Shown piece by piece: positions 1 to 5,513 of a stretch of DNA of 5,704 nucleotides. Both the position numbers and the translations under genes were made by a program. Each line of letters opens with the position of its first letter. Positions within the stretch are counted from its first letter, which is position 1. The notes under the pieces are model-generated. The model made no database searches. It was not told the origin of the DNA and worked only from the letters and a program-made list of their open reading frames with translations. The DNA is from Alphaproteobacteria bacterium (lineage in GTDB: Bacteria; Pseudomonadota; Alphaproteobacteria; Rhodobacterales; Rhodobacteraceae). The stretch is taken from assembly GCA_024277955.1 (NCBI GenBank), contig JAJRUE010000286.1, positions 1 to 5,704 of the forward strand, given 5' to 3'.

Positions 1-5
1 GAAAC

Positions 6-992
6 ATGAATATCGCAAGTCAGACCGCACGTATCGTGCGCCTGTCGGTGGCCGCCTTGGCCATCGGCGTCGCCGCAGGTCCGCTCAGCGCCGGCAGCGA
101 TAACGAGTTGAACAAGGACTATCGCACCTTCATGGCCGACGGCACCATCGCCTATGGCCAGATCGCCGACAGCTACAGCGCCGATCTGGTGATGTATCTG
201 GCCGGCAACCAGTTCATGGTGATGGAAGACCTGATCCGCGATTTCCAGGCCCGCAACCCGGACATCGCCAGCATCTACGTGGAAACCATCCCGCCGGGGC
301 AGATCCTCAAGGGGCAGATCCTGAAACAGGGCCAGATCAACGGCGAAAACACGGCCCGAAACCCGGACCTGTTCGCCAGCGTCAACCTGGGCCATCTGAA
401 AAAGCTCAAGGCCAAAGGGACGATGGACGACTACATGATCTACGTTCACAACAAGCTTGAACTGATGGTGGCCGCGGGCAATCCCAAGAACATCAAGGGC
501 CCCGAAGACCTGGTCCGCGACGACCTGGTGCAATCGCACCCCAACCCGCTGACCGAAGGCATCTTCAAGTTCTACGGCGCCCAGATGCTGCGCGACCTGG
601 GACTTTACGAAAAGGTTACCGGCAACGCCAAATGCAAGAGCTGCTGGGCGATCGAGGGCAAGACCTGGTTCACCAGCCGCCACCACCGCGAAACCCCGAC
701 CCGGATCGAGGCGGGCCAGGCTGACGTGGGCATCGTCTGGACCACCGAAGTGGTCTACGCCAAGAAGAACGGGCGTGGCGTCGAGGGCGTCGCGATCCCG
801 GCGCCGCTGAACCAGGAAAGCCGGGTGGGTTACGCCATCGGCGCGCTGTCCACCGGGCGCAACCCCTATAACGCCATGCGCTACCTGGCCTATCTTGGCA
901 CCAGCGCCGCCCAGGACATCTACGCCAGCCACGGCTTTCTGCGGGCCACCGATTCAGAGTTGAAATTGAAACCAATTCCTTTACCCAAGTAG
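6..992 (+). CDS. Periplasmic substrate-binding protein, ModA-like, with CxxC insert
   Basis: A 328-residue exported solute-binding protein. An N-terminal signal peptide is visible: basic residues near the start, a hydrophobic stretch at about 12-25 and a likely cut after LSA at residue 29. The body resembles the molybdate/oxyanion-binding (SBP_bac_11) fold: YLAGNQFMVMEDLIRDF near 64-80, a two-lobe layout, and the C-terminal segment RIEAGQADVGIVWTTEV (233-249), which matches the 'ExGxADAGIV' signature of ModA-type proteins. Just before that lies an odd segment with C210-K-S-C213-W and H226-H227, where I recall no cysteines in ordinary ModA proteins. It could bind a metal or form a disulfide. 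The ligand is unknown; molybdate, tungstate or a sulfur oxyanion are guesses. The next genes encode exported DsrE-like and thioredoxin-like proteins, not ModB/ModC, so this may not be a classical transporter subunit. The ATG at 6 fits the signal peptide, but its ribosome site is outside the window. Confidence 0.8.
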   Translation: MNIASQTARIVRLSVAALAIGVAAGPLSAGSDNELNKDYRTFMADGTIAYGQIADSYSADLVMYLAGNQFMVMEDLIRDFQARNPDIASIYVETIPPGQILKGQILKQGQINGENTARNPDLFASVNLGHLKKLKAKGTMDDYMIYVHNKLELMVAAGNPKNIKGPEDLVRDDLVQSHPNPLTEGIFKFYGAQMLRDLGLYEKVTGNAKCKSCWAIEGKTWFTSRHHRETPTRIEAGQADVGIVWTTEVVYAKKNGRGVEGVAIPAPLNQESRVGYAIGALSTGRNPYNAMRYLAYLGTSAAQDIYASHGFLRATDSELKLKPIPLPK

Positions 993-1028
993 AACGGCCA
1001 CCGCAAACCCGGAGCAAAACCGGCAAAT

Positions 1029-1065
1029 GGGGGGCCGTCGGCGAGGGATGCGCATGACGCCCCCC
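1029..1065. other. G6/C6 inverted repeat with inner palindrome
   Basis: A run of six G (1029-1034) can pair with six C (1060-1065), enclosing a region that contains the perfect palindrome ATGCGCAT (1048-1055). It sits in the 117-base gap between the binding-protein gene and the DsrE-like gene, 44 bases before the latter's start. It may be a partial transcription barrier or an mRNA-stabilising structure that sets relative expression of the two genes. There is no T-run after it, so a classical terminator is unlikely. The function is inferred only. Confidence 0.3.
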
Positions 1066-1097
1066 TCAGGAAACTCGAACCAACAAAACCAACCAAC

Positions 1098-1102
1098 AGG
1101 GA
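1098..1102 (+). promoter_or_regulatory. Ribosome binding site of the DsrE-like gene
   Basis: AGGGA lies seven bases before the ATG at 1110 and fixes that start. It is preceded by an A/C-only leader (1078-1098) with a direct repeat of AACCAACA (1078-1085 and 1091-1098), which should be largely free of structure and favour ribosome loading. Confidence 0.6.
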
Positions 1103-1109
1103 AAAGAAC

Positions 1110-1556
1110 ATGAAAAGACTATTCGCCGCCGTTGCAATCGCGTTCATGGCCACGCTCATGGCTGGCCAGGCCGCGCTGGCCCAGGGCAAGACCCACTATG
1201 TCGCCATCCACGTGGACAGCTCGGACCCGAAAACCCAGAACCTGGCGCTGAACAACGCCGCCAACGTCACCAAATACTATGAATCCCAGGGCGACACCGT
1301 CGTCATCGAGATCGTCGCCTATGGCCCCGGCCTGACGATGTTCATTCCCGGCAAGAGCCCGGTCGAGGACCGCATCAAGACCATGTCGCTGCAGTTCGAA
1401 AACCTCAGCTTTGCCGCCTGCGGCAACACCCGCAAGAAAATGAGCGCCAAGGCCGGCCACGAGATCCCGATCATGGAGGAAGCGCAGATGACGCCTTCGG
1501 GCGTGGTGCGCCTGATCGAGCTGCAGGAACAGGGCTACGCCTACGTGCGCCCCTGA
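1110..1556 (+). CDS. Exported DsrE-family protein
   Basis: A 148-residue protein with a clear Sec signal peptide (KR at 2-3, hydrophobic core 4-18, likely cut after ALA at 22-24). The mature part looks like the DsrE/DsrF-like fold: an opening beta strand HYVAIHVDSSDP (29-40), an amphipathic helix with LALNNAANV (45-53), a second strand VVIEIVAYGPGL (64-75), and the segment NLSFAACGNTRKKM (98-111). The single cysteine, C104, is in the position that is conserved in periplasmic DsrE-like proteins. In cytoplasmic relatives the corresponding cysteine carries sulfur as a persulfide, so a sulfur-carrier or thiol-sensing role in the periplasm is plausible but inferred. It follows the binding-protein gene in the same direction and precedes an exported thioredoxin-like gene, which could keep C104 reduced. 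The start is supported by AGGGA at 1098-1102. Length is normal for the family. Confidence 0.8.
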   Translation: MKRLFAAVAIAFMATLMAGQAALAQGKTHYVAIHVDSSDPKTQNLALNNAANVTKYYESQGDTVVIEIVAYGPGLTMFIPGKSPVEDRIKTMSLQFENLSFAACGNTRKKMSAKAGHEIPIMEEAQMTPSGVVRLIELQEQGYAYVRP

Positions 1557-1579
1557 TCCGGCCATCGCCAGCGCCTGGG

Positions 1580-1609
1580 GGCCGGGACGTGTTCCCGGCC
1601 TTCGGGCCG
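1580..1609 (+). terminator. Overlapping alternative hairpins after the DsrE-like gene
   Basis: Two hairpins compete for the same bases, 24 bases after the stop codon. Hairpin A pairs GGCCGGGA (1580-1587) with TCCCGGCC (1593-1600), eight perfect pairs around a five-base loop. Hairpin B pairs CGGCC (1596-1600) with GGCCG (1605-1609) around a TTCG tetraloop, a very stable closing motif. Both use 1596-1600, so only one can form at a time. There is no T-run, so Rho-independent termination is uncertain; mRNA 3'-end protection is an alternative. Confidence 0.4.
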
Positions 1610-1722
1610 CGCCTGGCACTGGCCCTTGGCGCGGCTGACCCGGGGCCTTGCGCCCGTGGCGCCGCCACCCCGCTGGTAGCATCCGGTAACGATCATTTGC
1701 ACGGCGCCGGCGCGCGGCGGAA

Positions 1723-1751
1723 TTGAAACACGCACGGCGGCTTCGTAAGCT
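1723..1751 (+). promoter_or_regulatory. Possible promoter for the SoxW-like gene
   Basis: TTGAAA (1723-1728, five of six to the -35 consensus) is followed after exactly 17 bases by TAAGCT (1746-1751, three of six to the -10 consensus). It lies in the 350-base gap upstream of the thioredoxin gene and beyond the hairpins at 1580-1609. Transcription would start near 1758 and give a leader of about 150 bases that includes the 11-bp repeats. This is a match by eye, not a scored prediction. Confidence 0.35.
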
Positions 1752-1782
1752 GGCCTAATGATCCGGGTCGCCGCAGACCCGC

Positions 1783-1826
1783 CCGAACCGCAACCGAACC
1801 GCAACCGAACCGCAACCGAACCGCAC
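1783..1826 (+). repeat. 11-bp tandem repeat, four copies
   Basis: The unit CCGAACCGCAA occurs at 1783-1793, 1794-1804 and 1805-1815 without a mismatch, and at 1816-1826 with only its last base changed. It is non-coding, ends 80 bases before the SoxW-like start and would lie in that gene's leader if the promoter at 1723-1751 is used. A period of 11 is close to one helical turn, so each unit would face the same side of the DNA. It may be a simple slippage product or a set of protein-binding sites. Confidence 0.85.
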
Positions 1827-1906
1827 TCGACACCGCCGCGCCTGGCGTCGCGCTTGCAGCGCCGGCCATCACCGCCCACAGGCCCCAACCAGCAGGAACG
1901 CACCTC

Positions 1907-2503
1907 ATGACCCCCGGATACCTGATCAAGCGACTGGCCGCCGTTCTGGTGCTGGTTTTCGCCACCGCCGCGCAAGGCCAGGAACTGGATTCGCGCGGGC
2001 TGCACATCCAGCCCTGGATCGTCGAAAGCTCGAACAACCTCGCGACCGATCTGCAGACCGCCGCCGATCAGGACAAGGATCTGCTGATCCTGGTCGAACA
2101 GCGCGGCTGCATCTATTGCGCCGAACTGCACGCGGTGAACTTTGCGCGCAGCGAGATCACCGACCTGATCAAGGCGAATTTCATGGTGATCCAGCTTGAC
2201 CTCGTGGGGCCGCGCATGATGACCGATTTCGACGGCCAGGTGCTGAGCGAAGAAGACCTGGCCCGCAAATGGGGGCTGCAATTCACCCCGACCACCATGG
2301 TTTTCGCTGCCGACAACGCCGGGGCCACGTCCTATTCGCAGGCCGAGACCTTTCGGCTGCCGGGCTATCTGCAACCGTTCTACTACTATACGGCGCTGAA
2401 TTTCTTCGCCACGCGGGCCTACGAATCCGAGAACTTCAAAAGCTACCTTGCCGCGCGGGTGGCCGAGCTTGCCGAACAGGCGATCGTGCCGGAATTCTGG
2501 TAG
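1907..2503 (+). CDS. Exported SoxW-like thioredoxin-fold protein
   Basis: A 198-residue thioredoxin-fold protein sent to the periplasm. The N-terminus has a signal sequence (K8-R9, hydrophobic 10-22, likely cut near AQG at 22-24). The redox centre is C68-I-Y-C71 within LLILVEQRGCIYCAELH (59-75), and the cis-proline loop is FTPTT (126-130), both as in thioredoxins. The family that best fits is SoxW-like (Thioredoxin_2 type), which uses CPYC; here the proline is isoleucine, which should shift the redox potential. The C-terminal part (150-198) is an aromatic-rich tail, PGYLQPFYYYTALNFF at 152-167. It probably reduces periplasmic thiols, with the DsrE-like protein 350 bases upstream as a candidate partner; that link is inference. 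AGGA at 1894-1897 supports the start. I leave the symbol blank because no other sox genes are visible. Confidence 0.8.
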   Translation: MTPGYLIKRLAAVLVLVFATAAQGQELDSRGLHIQPWIVESSNNLATDLQTAADQDKDLLILVEQRGCIYCAELHAVNFARSEITDLIKANFMVIQLDLVGPRMMTDFDGQVLSEEDLARKWGLQFTPTTMVFAADNAGATSYSQAETFRLPGYLQPFYYYTALNFFATRAYESENFKSYLAARVAELAEQAIVPEFW

Positions 2504-2863
2504 ACCGGGGCTGCAACAAAAAAGCGTCGGCAAAGACACCTTGACCCAGGTGGATACTCCAGCGGGGTGGTGTCGTAATCCCAATCCTTGGAAATCGGGC
2601 GCAAGGCAAGGTTCGCGCCCGGCCCCGAGGGGGCGCCCTGACATCTGCGCAGGGGTTTTCGCGCAAACTGCGTTGCAACCTGTTGAAACGATAGCACCAA
2701 TTCGCGCTCGCCTGGGGGGCGGGGTCGGGCGCGAACCGGATCGCAGGCGATCCGGCGGAGCGGAAAGCCAATGTGGCGGACTGTGGACTCAGGTGACCAG
2801 AGCACATCGCGTTTGATCGTGTTCGCTTTGCCCCGGCACGCACCCGCCCGCAGGCCCGGCGGT
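2504..2863. other. Convergent intergenic region, no gene recognised
   Basis: These 360 bases separate the + strand thioredoxin gene from the 3' end of the minus-strand rlmE. No convincing coding sequence is seen. It holds several GC-rich hairpins: GGGCGC (2597-2602) with GCGCCC (2615-2620), GCCCC (2622-2626) with GGGGC (2630-2634), and the stronger inverted repeat at 2736-2755. A minus-strand frame over about 2530-2615 reads an acidic, aromatic peptide (ISKDWDYDTTPLEYPPGS) that does not look like random GC-rich translation. It could be a gene remnant, but no start or domain supports it. Confidence 0.5.
2736..2755. terminator. Perfect 9-bp inverted repeat between convergent genes
   Basis: CCGGATCGC (2736-2744) and GCGATCCGG (2747-2755) are exact reverse complements separated by AG. 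The RNA would form an eight-pair stem with a CAGG loop on either strand. Its place between two converging genes fits a shared, bidirectional terminator, but neither side has a T-run, so termination efficiency is doubtful. A palindromic protein-binding site is the alternative. Confidence 0.45.
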
Positions 2864-3586
2864 TCAGTCGCCAGAGGCCTCCGGCAGGCCCCGGAACCCG
2901 GTGGCCACGACGAATTTCTCGGAACTGTCCGACCGGCTGGCCGCCGGCTTGACATTGGCCACCTTCGCGAAGTGCTGCTTGAGCCGCTTTTGCAGATCGC
3001 CCTCGGCGCCGCCGGCCAGCACCTTGGCGACAAAGGTGCCGCCTTCGTCCAGCACGTCAAAGGCCAGCTCGGCGGCCGCTTCGCACAGCGCCATGATCCG
3101 CAGATGGTCGGTCTGCTTGTGCCCCGAAGATGACGCCGCCATGTCCGACATCACCACATCCGCCTTGCCCCCCAGCCAGCCGCGGATCGCGTCGTCGGCG
3201 CCTTCGTCGAGAAAGTCGAGCACATGGATTTCGGCGCCGGGAACCGGCTCGACCTCTTGCAGGTCGATGCCGATGATGCGACCGCGCGCCTTGCCCTTGC
3301 GTTCGCCCAGCGCGTTGATGCGCGGCACCGCCACCTGCAGCCAGCCGCCGGGGGCGCAGCCCAGGTCGACGATCCGCGCGCCGGGCACCAGAAAGCGGTA
3401 TTTTTCGTCCAGTTCCAGGATCTTGAAGGCGGCGCGGCCGCGATAGCCTTCGGCGCGGGCCTTTTTCACGTAAGGGTCGTTCAGCTGGCGTTCGAGCCAC
3501 AGGGTCGAGCTAAGCCGCCGCCCGCGCGCCGACTTGACCTTGGTGCGCAATTCGCGCTGTCCGCGTCCGCTGGTTTTTCGTGCCAT
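2864..3586 (-). CDS. rlmE: 23S rRNA (uridine-2'-O)-methyltransferase RlmE (FtsJ/RrmJ)
   Basis: A 240-residue cytoplasmic SAM-dependent methyltransferase that in E. coli modifies U2552 in the A-loop of 23S rRNA on the assembled 50S subunit. The Rossmann SAM site is DLGCAPGGW (74-82). The four catalytic residues of the family are all present: K55 in RAAFKILELDEKY, D148 in VVMSDMA, K188 in TFVAKVLAGG and E223 in SSEKFVVATG. A basic N-terminal extension (1-25, rich in K and R) suits rRNA binding and makes the protein somewhat longer than the E. coli enzyme (about 209 residues). The segment after the catalytic aspartate reads AASSSGHKQTDHLRIM, in place of the APNMSG found in E. coli. The ribosome site before ATG 3586 is weak (GGAA about 11 bases upstream). 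The gene lies 137 bases downstream of the phosphatase gene on the same strand and is probably co-transcribed with it. Confidence 0.95.
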   Translation of the reverse strand: MARKTSGRGQRELRTKVKSARGRRLSSTLWLERQLNDPYVKKARAEGYRGRAAFKILELDEKYRFLVPGARIVDLGCAPGGWLQVAVPRINALGERKGKARGRIIGIDLQEVEPVPGAEIHVLDFLDEGADDAIRGWLGGKADVVMSDMAASSSGHKQTDHLRIMALCEAAAELAFDVLDEGGTFVAKVLAGGAEGDLQKRLKQHFAKVANVKPAASRSDSSEKFVVATGFRGLPEASGD

Positions 3587-3723
3587 GGTTTTTTGGTTCC
3601 GTCTTTGGGGCCGGGCTTAGCCTATGTGCCGGGCGCGCACAACACGCGCACGACAGCCGGGCCGCGAATGGGCGCGAACGGCTCGTGCTTGGGGCCACGC
3701 AACGCGCCGCCCCCCCTGCCCGC

Positions 3724-4851
3724 CTACCACGGCCCGTCTTCAAGCACGCCATCGGCGCTCATCTGCGCATACAGCAGGCCTTCGCGCAGGCCCCGGTCGG
3801 CCACCGACAGCCGGTCGGTCGGCCAGACCCGCAACAGCGCCTGCAGGATCGCCGCCCCGGACATGATCAGCTTGTGCCGGTCGCGCCCGATGCGCGGATC
3901 CGCCCGCCGCCCCTCGGGGCCCATGTCCAGGTAGCTGCGGATCACCTTGTCGATCTGTTCCGAGCTCATCCTGAGCCCGTCCACCCGGTTGCGTTCGTAG
4001 CGGCGCAGCCCCAGGTGCGACGCCGCCACCGTGGTCACCGTGCCCGAGGTGCCGATGATCTGGAAACCTTCCTTTTGCTGGACCGAGGTATAGGGCGAAA
4101 AGCTGGACAGGTTTTCTTCGAAAAACCAGCTCATCAGCGCGAAACGCGCGGCGTCGTCGCCCACGTCGTCGAACTGGTCGCGCAGCGTCGCCACCCCCAG
4201 CGGCACCGAAATCCAGTCCACCACGCGGGCATGCGGAAACGGGCTGCCGCTGGGCTTGAACCCCGAATGCAGCCGCATGATCGCCTTGCAGCGGTCCACC
4301 CGCGGCACGTTGGACAGGTCGATCCACACCAGTTCGGTCGAGCCGCCGCCGATATCCACCACCAGCAGCTGTTCGGTGCGCGACGACACCAGCGAGGCGC
4401 AGGAAATCACCGCCAGGCGGGCTTCTTCTTCGGGTTCGATGATGTCCAGCGACAGCCCGGTTTCGCGCCTGACGAAGGCGATGAAGTCGCCGGCGTTTTC
4501 CGCCCGCCGGCAGGCTTCGGTCGCCACCAGGCGCATCCGGCGCACCTTGTGGTGCTCCAGCTTCTTGCGGCAGATGCGCAGCGCCTGAACCGTGCGCTCC
4601 ATCGAGGCGCGCGACAGCCGCCCCGAAGCTTCCAGCCCGTGCCCCAGCCGCACCGATTTGGAAAAGCTGTCGACAACATGAAACTGGTTGCCCCGCGGCT
4701 GGGCGACCAGCATGCGGCAGCTGTTGGTTCCAAGGTCCAGCGCGGCGTAAAGCTCTGCCGGGTCCGGACGATGTGGCGCGGGCTGCTCGACCACCTTGGG
4801 GAACACGCCCGCACCTTTGCGACGTCTGGGCGACATCGAAGCGCCCTCCAT
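3724..4851 (-). CDS. Ppx/GppA-family phosphatase (exopolyphosphatase / pppGpp phosphohydrolase)
   Basis: A 375-residue cytoplasmic ASKHA-fold phosphatase. Visible motifs in order: phosphate loop 1 ALDLGTNSCRM (37-47), TEACRRA (111-117), the catalytic-acid segment IIEPEEEARLA (137-147), phosphate loop 2 VVDIGGGSTEL (164-174), GTSGTVTTVAA (267-277) and DRGLREGLLYAQM (352-364). The family removes terminal phosphates from polyphosphate or converts pppGpp to ppGpp; which one applies here cannot be told from sequence. It lacks the C-terminal HD-like half of the E. coli proteins (about 500 residues), so it is the short form. The start is ambiguous. ATG 4851 has only AAAGG upstream, whereas the ATG at 4836 (residue 6) is preceded by GGAGGG with seven bases between, and the candidate transcription start fits 4836 better. 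The following gene is rlmE, linking stress nucleotides or polyphosphate with ribosome maturation. Confidence 0.93.
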   Translation of the reverse strand: MEGASMSPRRRKGAGVFPKVVEQPAPHRPDPAELYAALDLGTNSCRMLVAQPRGNQFHVVDSFSKSVRLGHGLEASGRLSRASMERTVQALRICRKKLEHHKVRRMRLVATEACRRAENAGDFIAFVRRETGLSLDIIEPEEEARLAVISCASLVSSRTEQLLVVDIGGGSTELVWIDLSNVPRVDRCKAIMRLHSGFKPSGSPFPHARVVDWISVPLGVATLRDQFDDVGDDAARFALMSWFFEENLSSFSPYTSVQQKEGFQIIGTSGTVTTVAASHLGLRRYERNRVDGLRMSSEQIDKVIRSYLDMGPEGRRADPRIGRDRHKLIMSGAAILQALLRVWPTDRLSVADRGLREGLLYAQMSADGVLEDGPW

Positions 4852-4865
4852 TTCAAGTTGCCTTT

Positions 4866-4894
4866 ACCTTAGTTACGGCGGCGGGCCTGGGCAA
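4866..4894 (-). promoter_or_regulatory. Possible promoter for the Ppx/GppA gene
   Basis: On the minus strand TTGCCC (4894-4889, four of six to -35) and TAAGGT (4871-4866, three of six to -10) are exactly 17 bases apart. Transcription would begin near 4859. That leaves about eight bases before ATG 4851 but about 23 before ATG 4836, so it favours the shorter protein. The match is weak and was made by eye. Confidence 0.3.
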
Positions 4895-4911
4895 GGGAAT
4901 TGACGGCGGGT

Positions 4912-4971
4912 ATCGGCGGCGCGATGGGCGGCGCGATAGATCGTGCGATGGGCGGCGCTATCGGCGGCGCG
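4912..4971 (+). repeat. 12-bp tandem repeat, five units
   Basis: Five consecutive 12-base units: ATCGGCGGCGCG (4912), ATGGGCGGCGCG (4924), ATAGATCGTGCG (4936, degenerate), ATGGGCGGCGCT (4948) and ATCGGCGGCGCG (4960). The preceding 12 bases (4900-4911) look like a further decayed unit. The order is symmetrical: the outer units are identical, the second and fourth nearly so, and the odd unit is central. It lies between the divergent phosphatase and PF13769-type genes. The period equals four codons, and in one frame it reads IGGA-MGGA-IDRA-MGGA-IGGA. No convincing ribosome site accompanies that frame. Confidence 0.85.
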
Positions 4972-5120
4972 CGGCCCCGCACCCGGCTGGCGGCCATCGC
5001 CCCGCTCATGTTCTTGATGAAAACTTTGGGGCTGGCAGACACTTTGCGCCCCGCCAGTCATCGCCTACACAGGGCGCACAAGGTCGCTTGCAGCATCCGA
5101 CAGGTCGAAATCGGCCCGCG

Positions 5121-5149
5121 TTGACATCGCGCCCGGCCGTAGACACATG
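5121..5149 (+). promoter_or_regulatory. Possible promoter of the PF13769 protein / metF-like unit
   Basis: A perfect TTGACA (5121-5126) lies 46 bases before the start codon. At the ideal 17-base spacing the -10 position reads CACATG (5144-5149), a poor match, so an activator may be needed or the site may be fortuitous. If used, the transcript would begin near 5156, just at the ribosome binding site, and the 12-bp repeats would lie upstream of the promoter. Confidence 0.35.
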
Positions 5150-5154
5150 GCGAA

Positions 5155-5162
5155 AAGGAAGG
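5155..5162 (+). promoter_or_regulatory. Ribosome binding site of the PF13769-type gene
   Basis: The purine stretch from 5153 to 5166 contains two overlapping AGGA cores (AAGGAAGG at 5155-5162), 10 bases before ATG 5173. This decides the start and suggests strong translation. Confidence 0.55.
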
Positions 5163-5172
5163 AAAACCACCG

Positions 5173-5487
5173 ATGCCCGACGTCACCATCGTTTACTGGC
5201 GCGACATCCCGGCCCAGGTCATGGTCGGGCGCGGCCGGCGCGCCGCCAAGGTGCAGCTGCCCGAACGCTTTGAACAGGCGATCGACCGGGCCGCGATGAA
5301 GGCCGGCATGGCCGGCACCGACGATTACCTGGCCCAGTGGCGCAAGGGCGATCCCTACCCCGTCCCCTATCCCGACGATGCCGCGAACAGCGACCAGGAG
5401 GTCGCAAATTCCGAGGCCGCGCGCCTGGACGCGCAATACGATCAGACCAGGATCAAGGCCCTGGTCGACAACCTGGGATGGGCCTGA
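5173..5487 (+). CDS. Small 'virulence factor' (PF13769-type) protein, probable one-carbon metabolism accessory
   Basis: A complete 104-residue soluble protein with no signal peptide or membrane segment. The N-terminal half is well ordered: VTIVYWRDIPAQVMVGRGRR (4-23), then KVQLPERFEQAIDRAAMKAG (26-45) and TDDYLAQWRKGDPYPV (49-64). The C-terminal part (71-104) is an acidic, probably helical tail ending in DNLGW. It has the look of the family labelled 'virulence factor' in Pfam, known from Rhodobacterales next to methylenetetrahydrofolate-reductase-like genes. The virulence label has no support here. The next gene, MetF-like, follows closely in the same direction, so a role with tetrahydrofolate-linked methyl-group metabolism, perhaps as a small subunit or chaperone, is more likely; that is inference from neighbourhood. 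The start is fixed by AAGGAAGG at 5155-5162. No catalytic motif and no cysteine are visible. Confidence 0.75.
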   Translation: MPDVTIVYWRDIPAQVMVGRGRRAAKVQLPERFEQAIDRAAMKAGMAGTDDYLAQWRKGDPYPVPYPDDAANSDQEVANSEAARLDAQYDQTRIKALVDNLGWA

Positions 5488-5503
5488 CCGTCAACCAGAT
5501 ACT

Positions 5504-5508
5504 GGAGG
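5504..5508 (+). promoter_or_regulatory. Ribosome binding site of the MetF-like gene
   Basis: GGAGG lies five bases before ATG 5514 and makes that codon the preferred start. An in-frame ATG at 5478 would overlap the preceding gene by 10 bases and has no comparable site, so it is less likely. Confidence 0.6.
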
Positions 5509-5513
5509 CCGTG

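Noticed and set aside
633..647. CKSCW as a cytochrome c heme-binding motif
   Set aside because: Covalent heme attachment needs CxxCH; here the fifth residue is tryptophan.
1614..1630. TGGCAC...TTGGC as a sigma-54 promoter
   Set aside because: The GG and GC elements are 12 bases apart in place of the required 10, and the -12 box is a poor match.
2608..2620. GGTTCGCGCC as a tRNA T-arm
   Set aside because: No acceptor stem, anticodon arm or CCA end can be folded around it; it is part of a simple GC hairpin.
1541..2644. A 367-codon open frame on the minus strand opposite the SoxW-like gene
   Set aside because: It has no recognisable domain or ribosome site, and the opposite strand has signal peptide, CIYC and cis-Pro motifs.
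3580..4872. A 430-codon open frame on the + strand opposite the Ppx/GppA gene
   Set aside because: It is rich in R, H, P, Q and A without any domain, and lies exactly antisense to a gene with full catalytic motifs. It is the usual mirror frame of GC-rich DNA.
4900..4971. The 12-bp repeats as a CRISPR array
   Set aside because: Units are directly adjacent without spacers and far shorter than CRISPR repeats.
4773..5273. An open frame on the + strand running through the divergent gap
   Set aside because: It overlaps the phosphatase start antisense and the PF13769-type gene in a wrong frame, and reads R/A/P-rich sequence without a domain.
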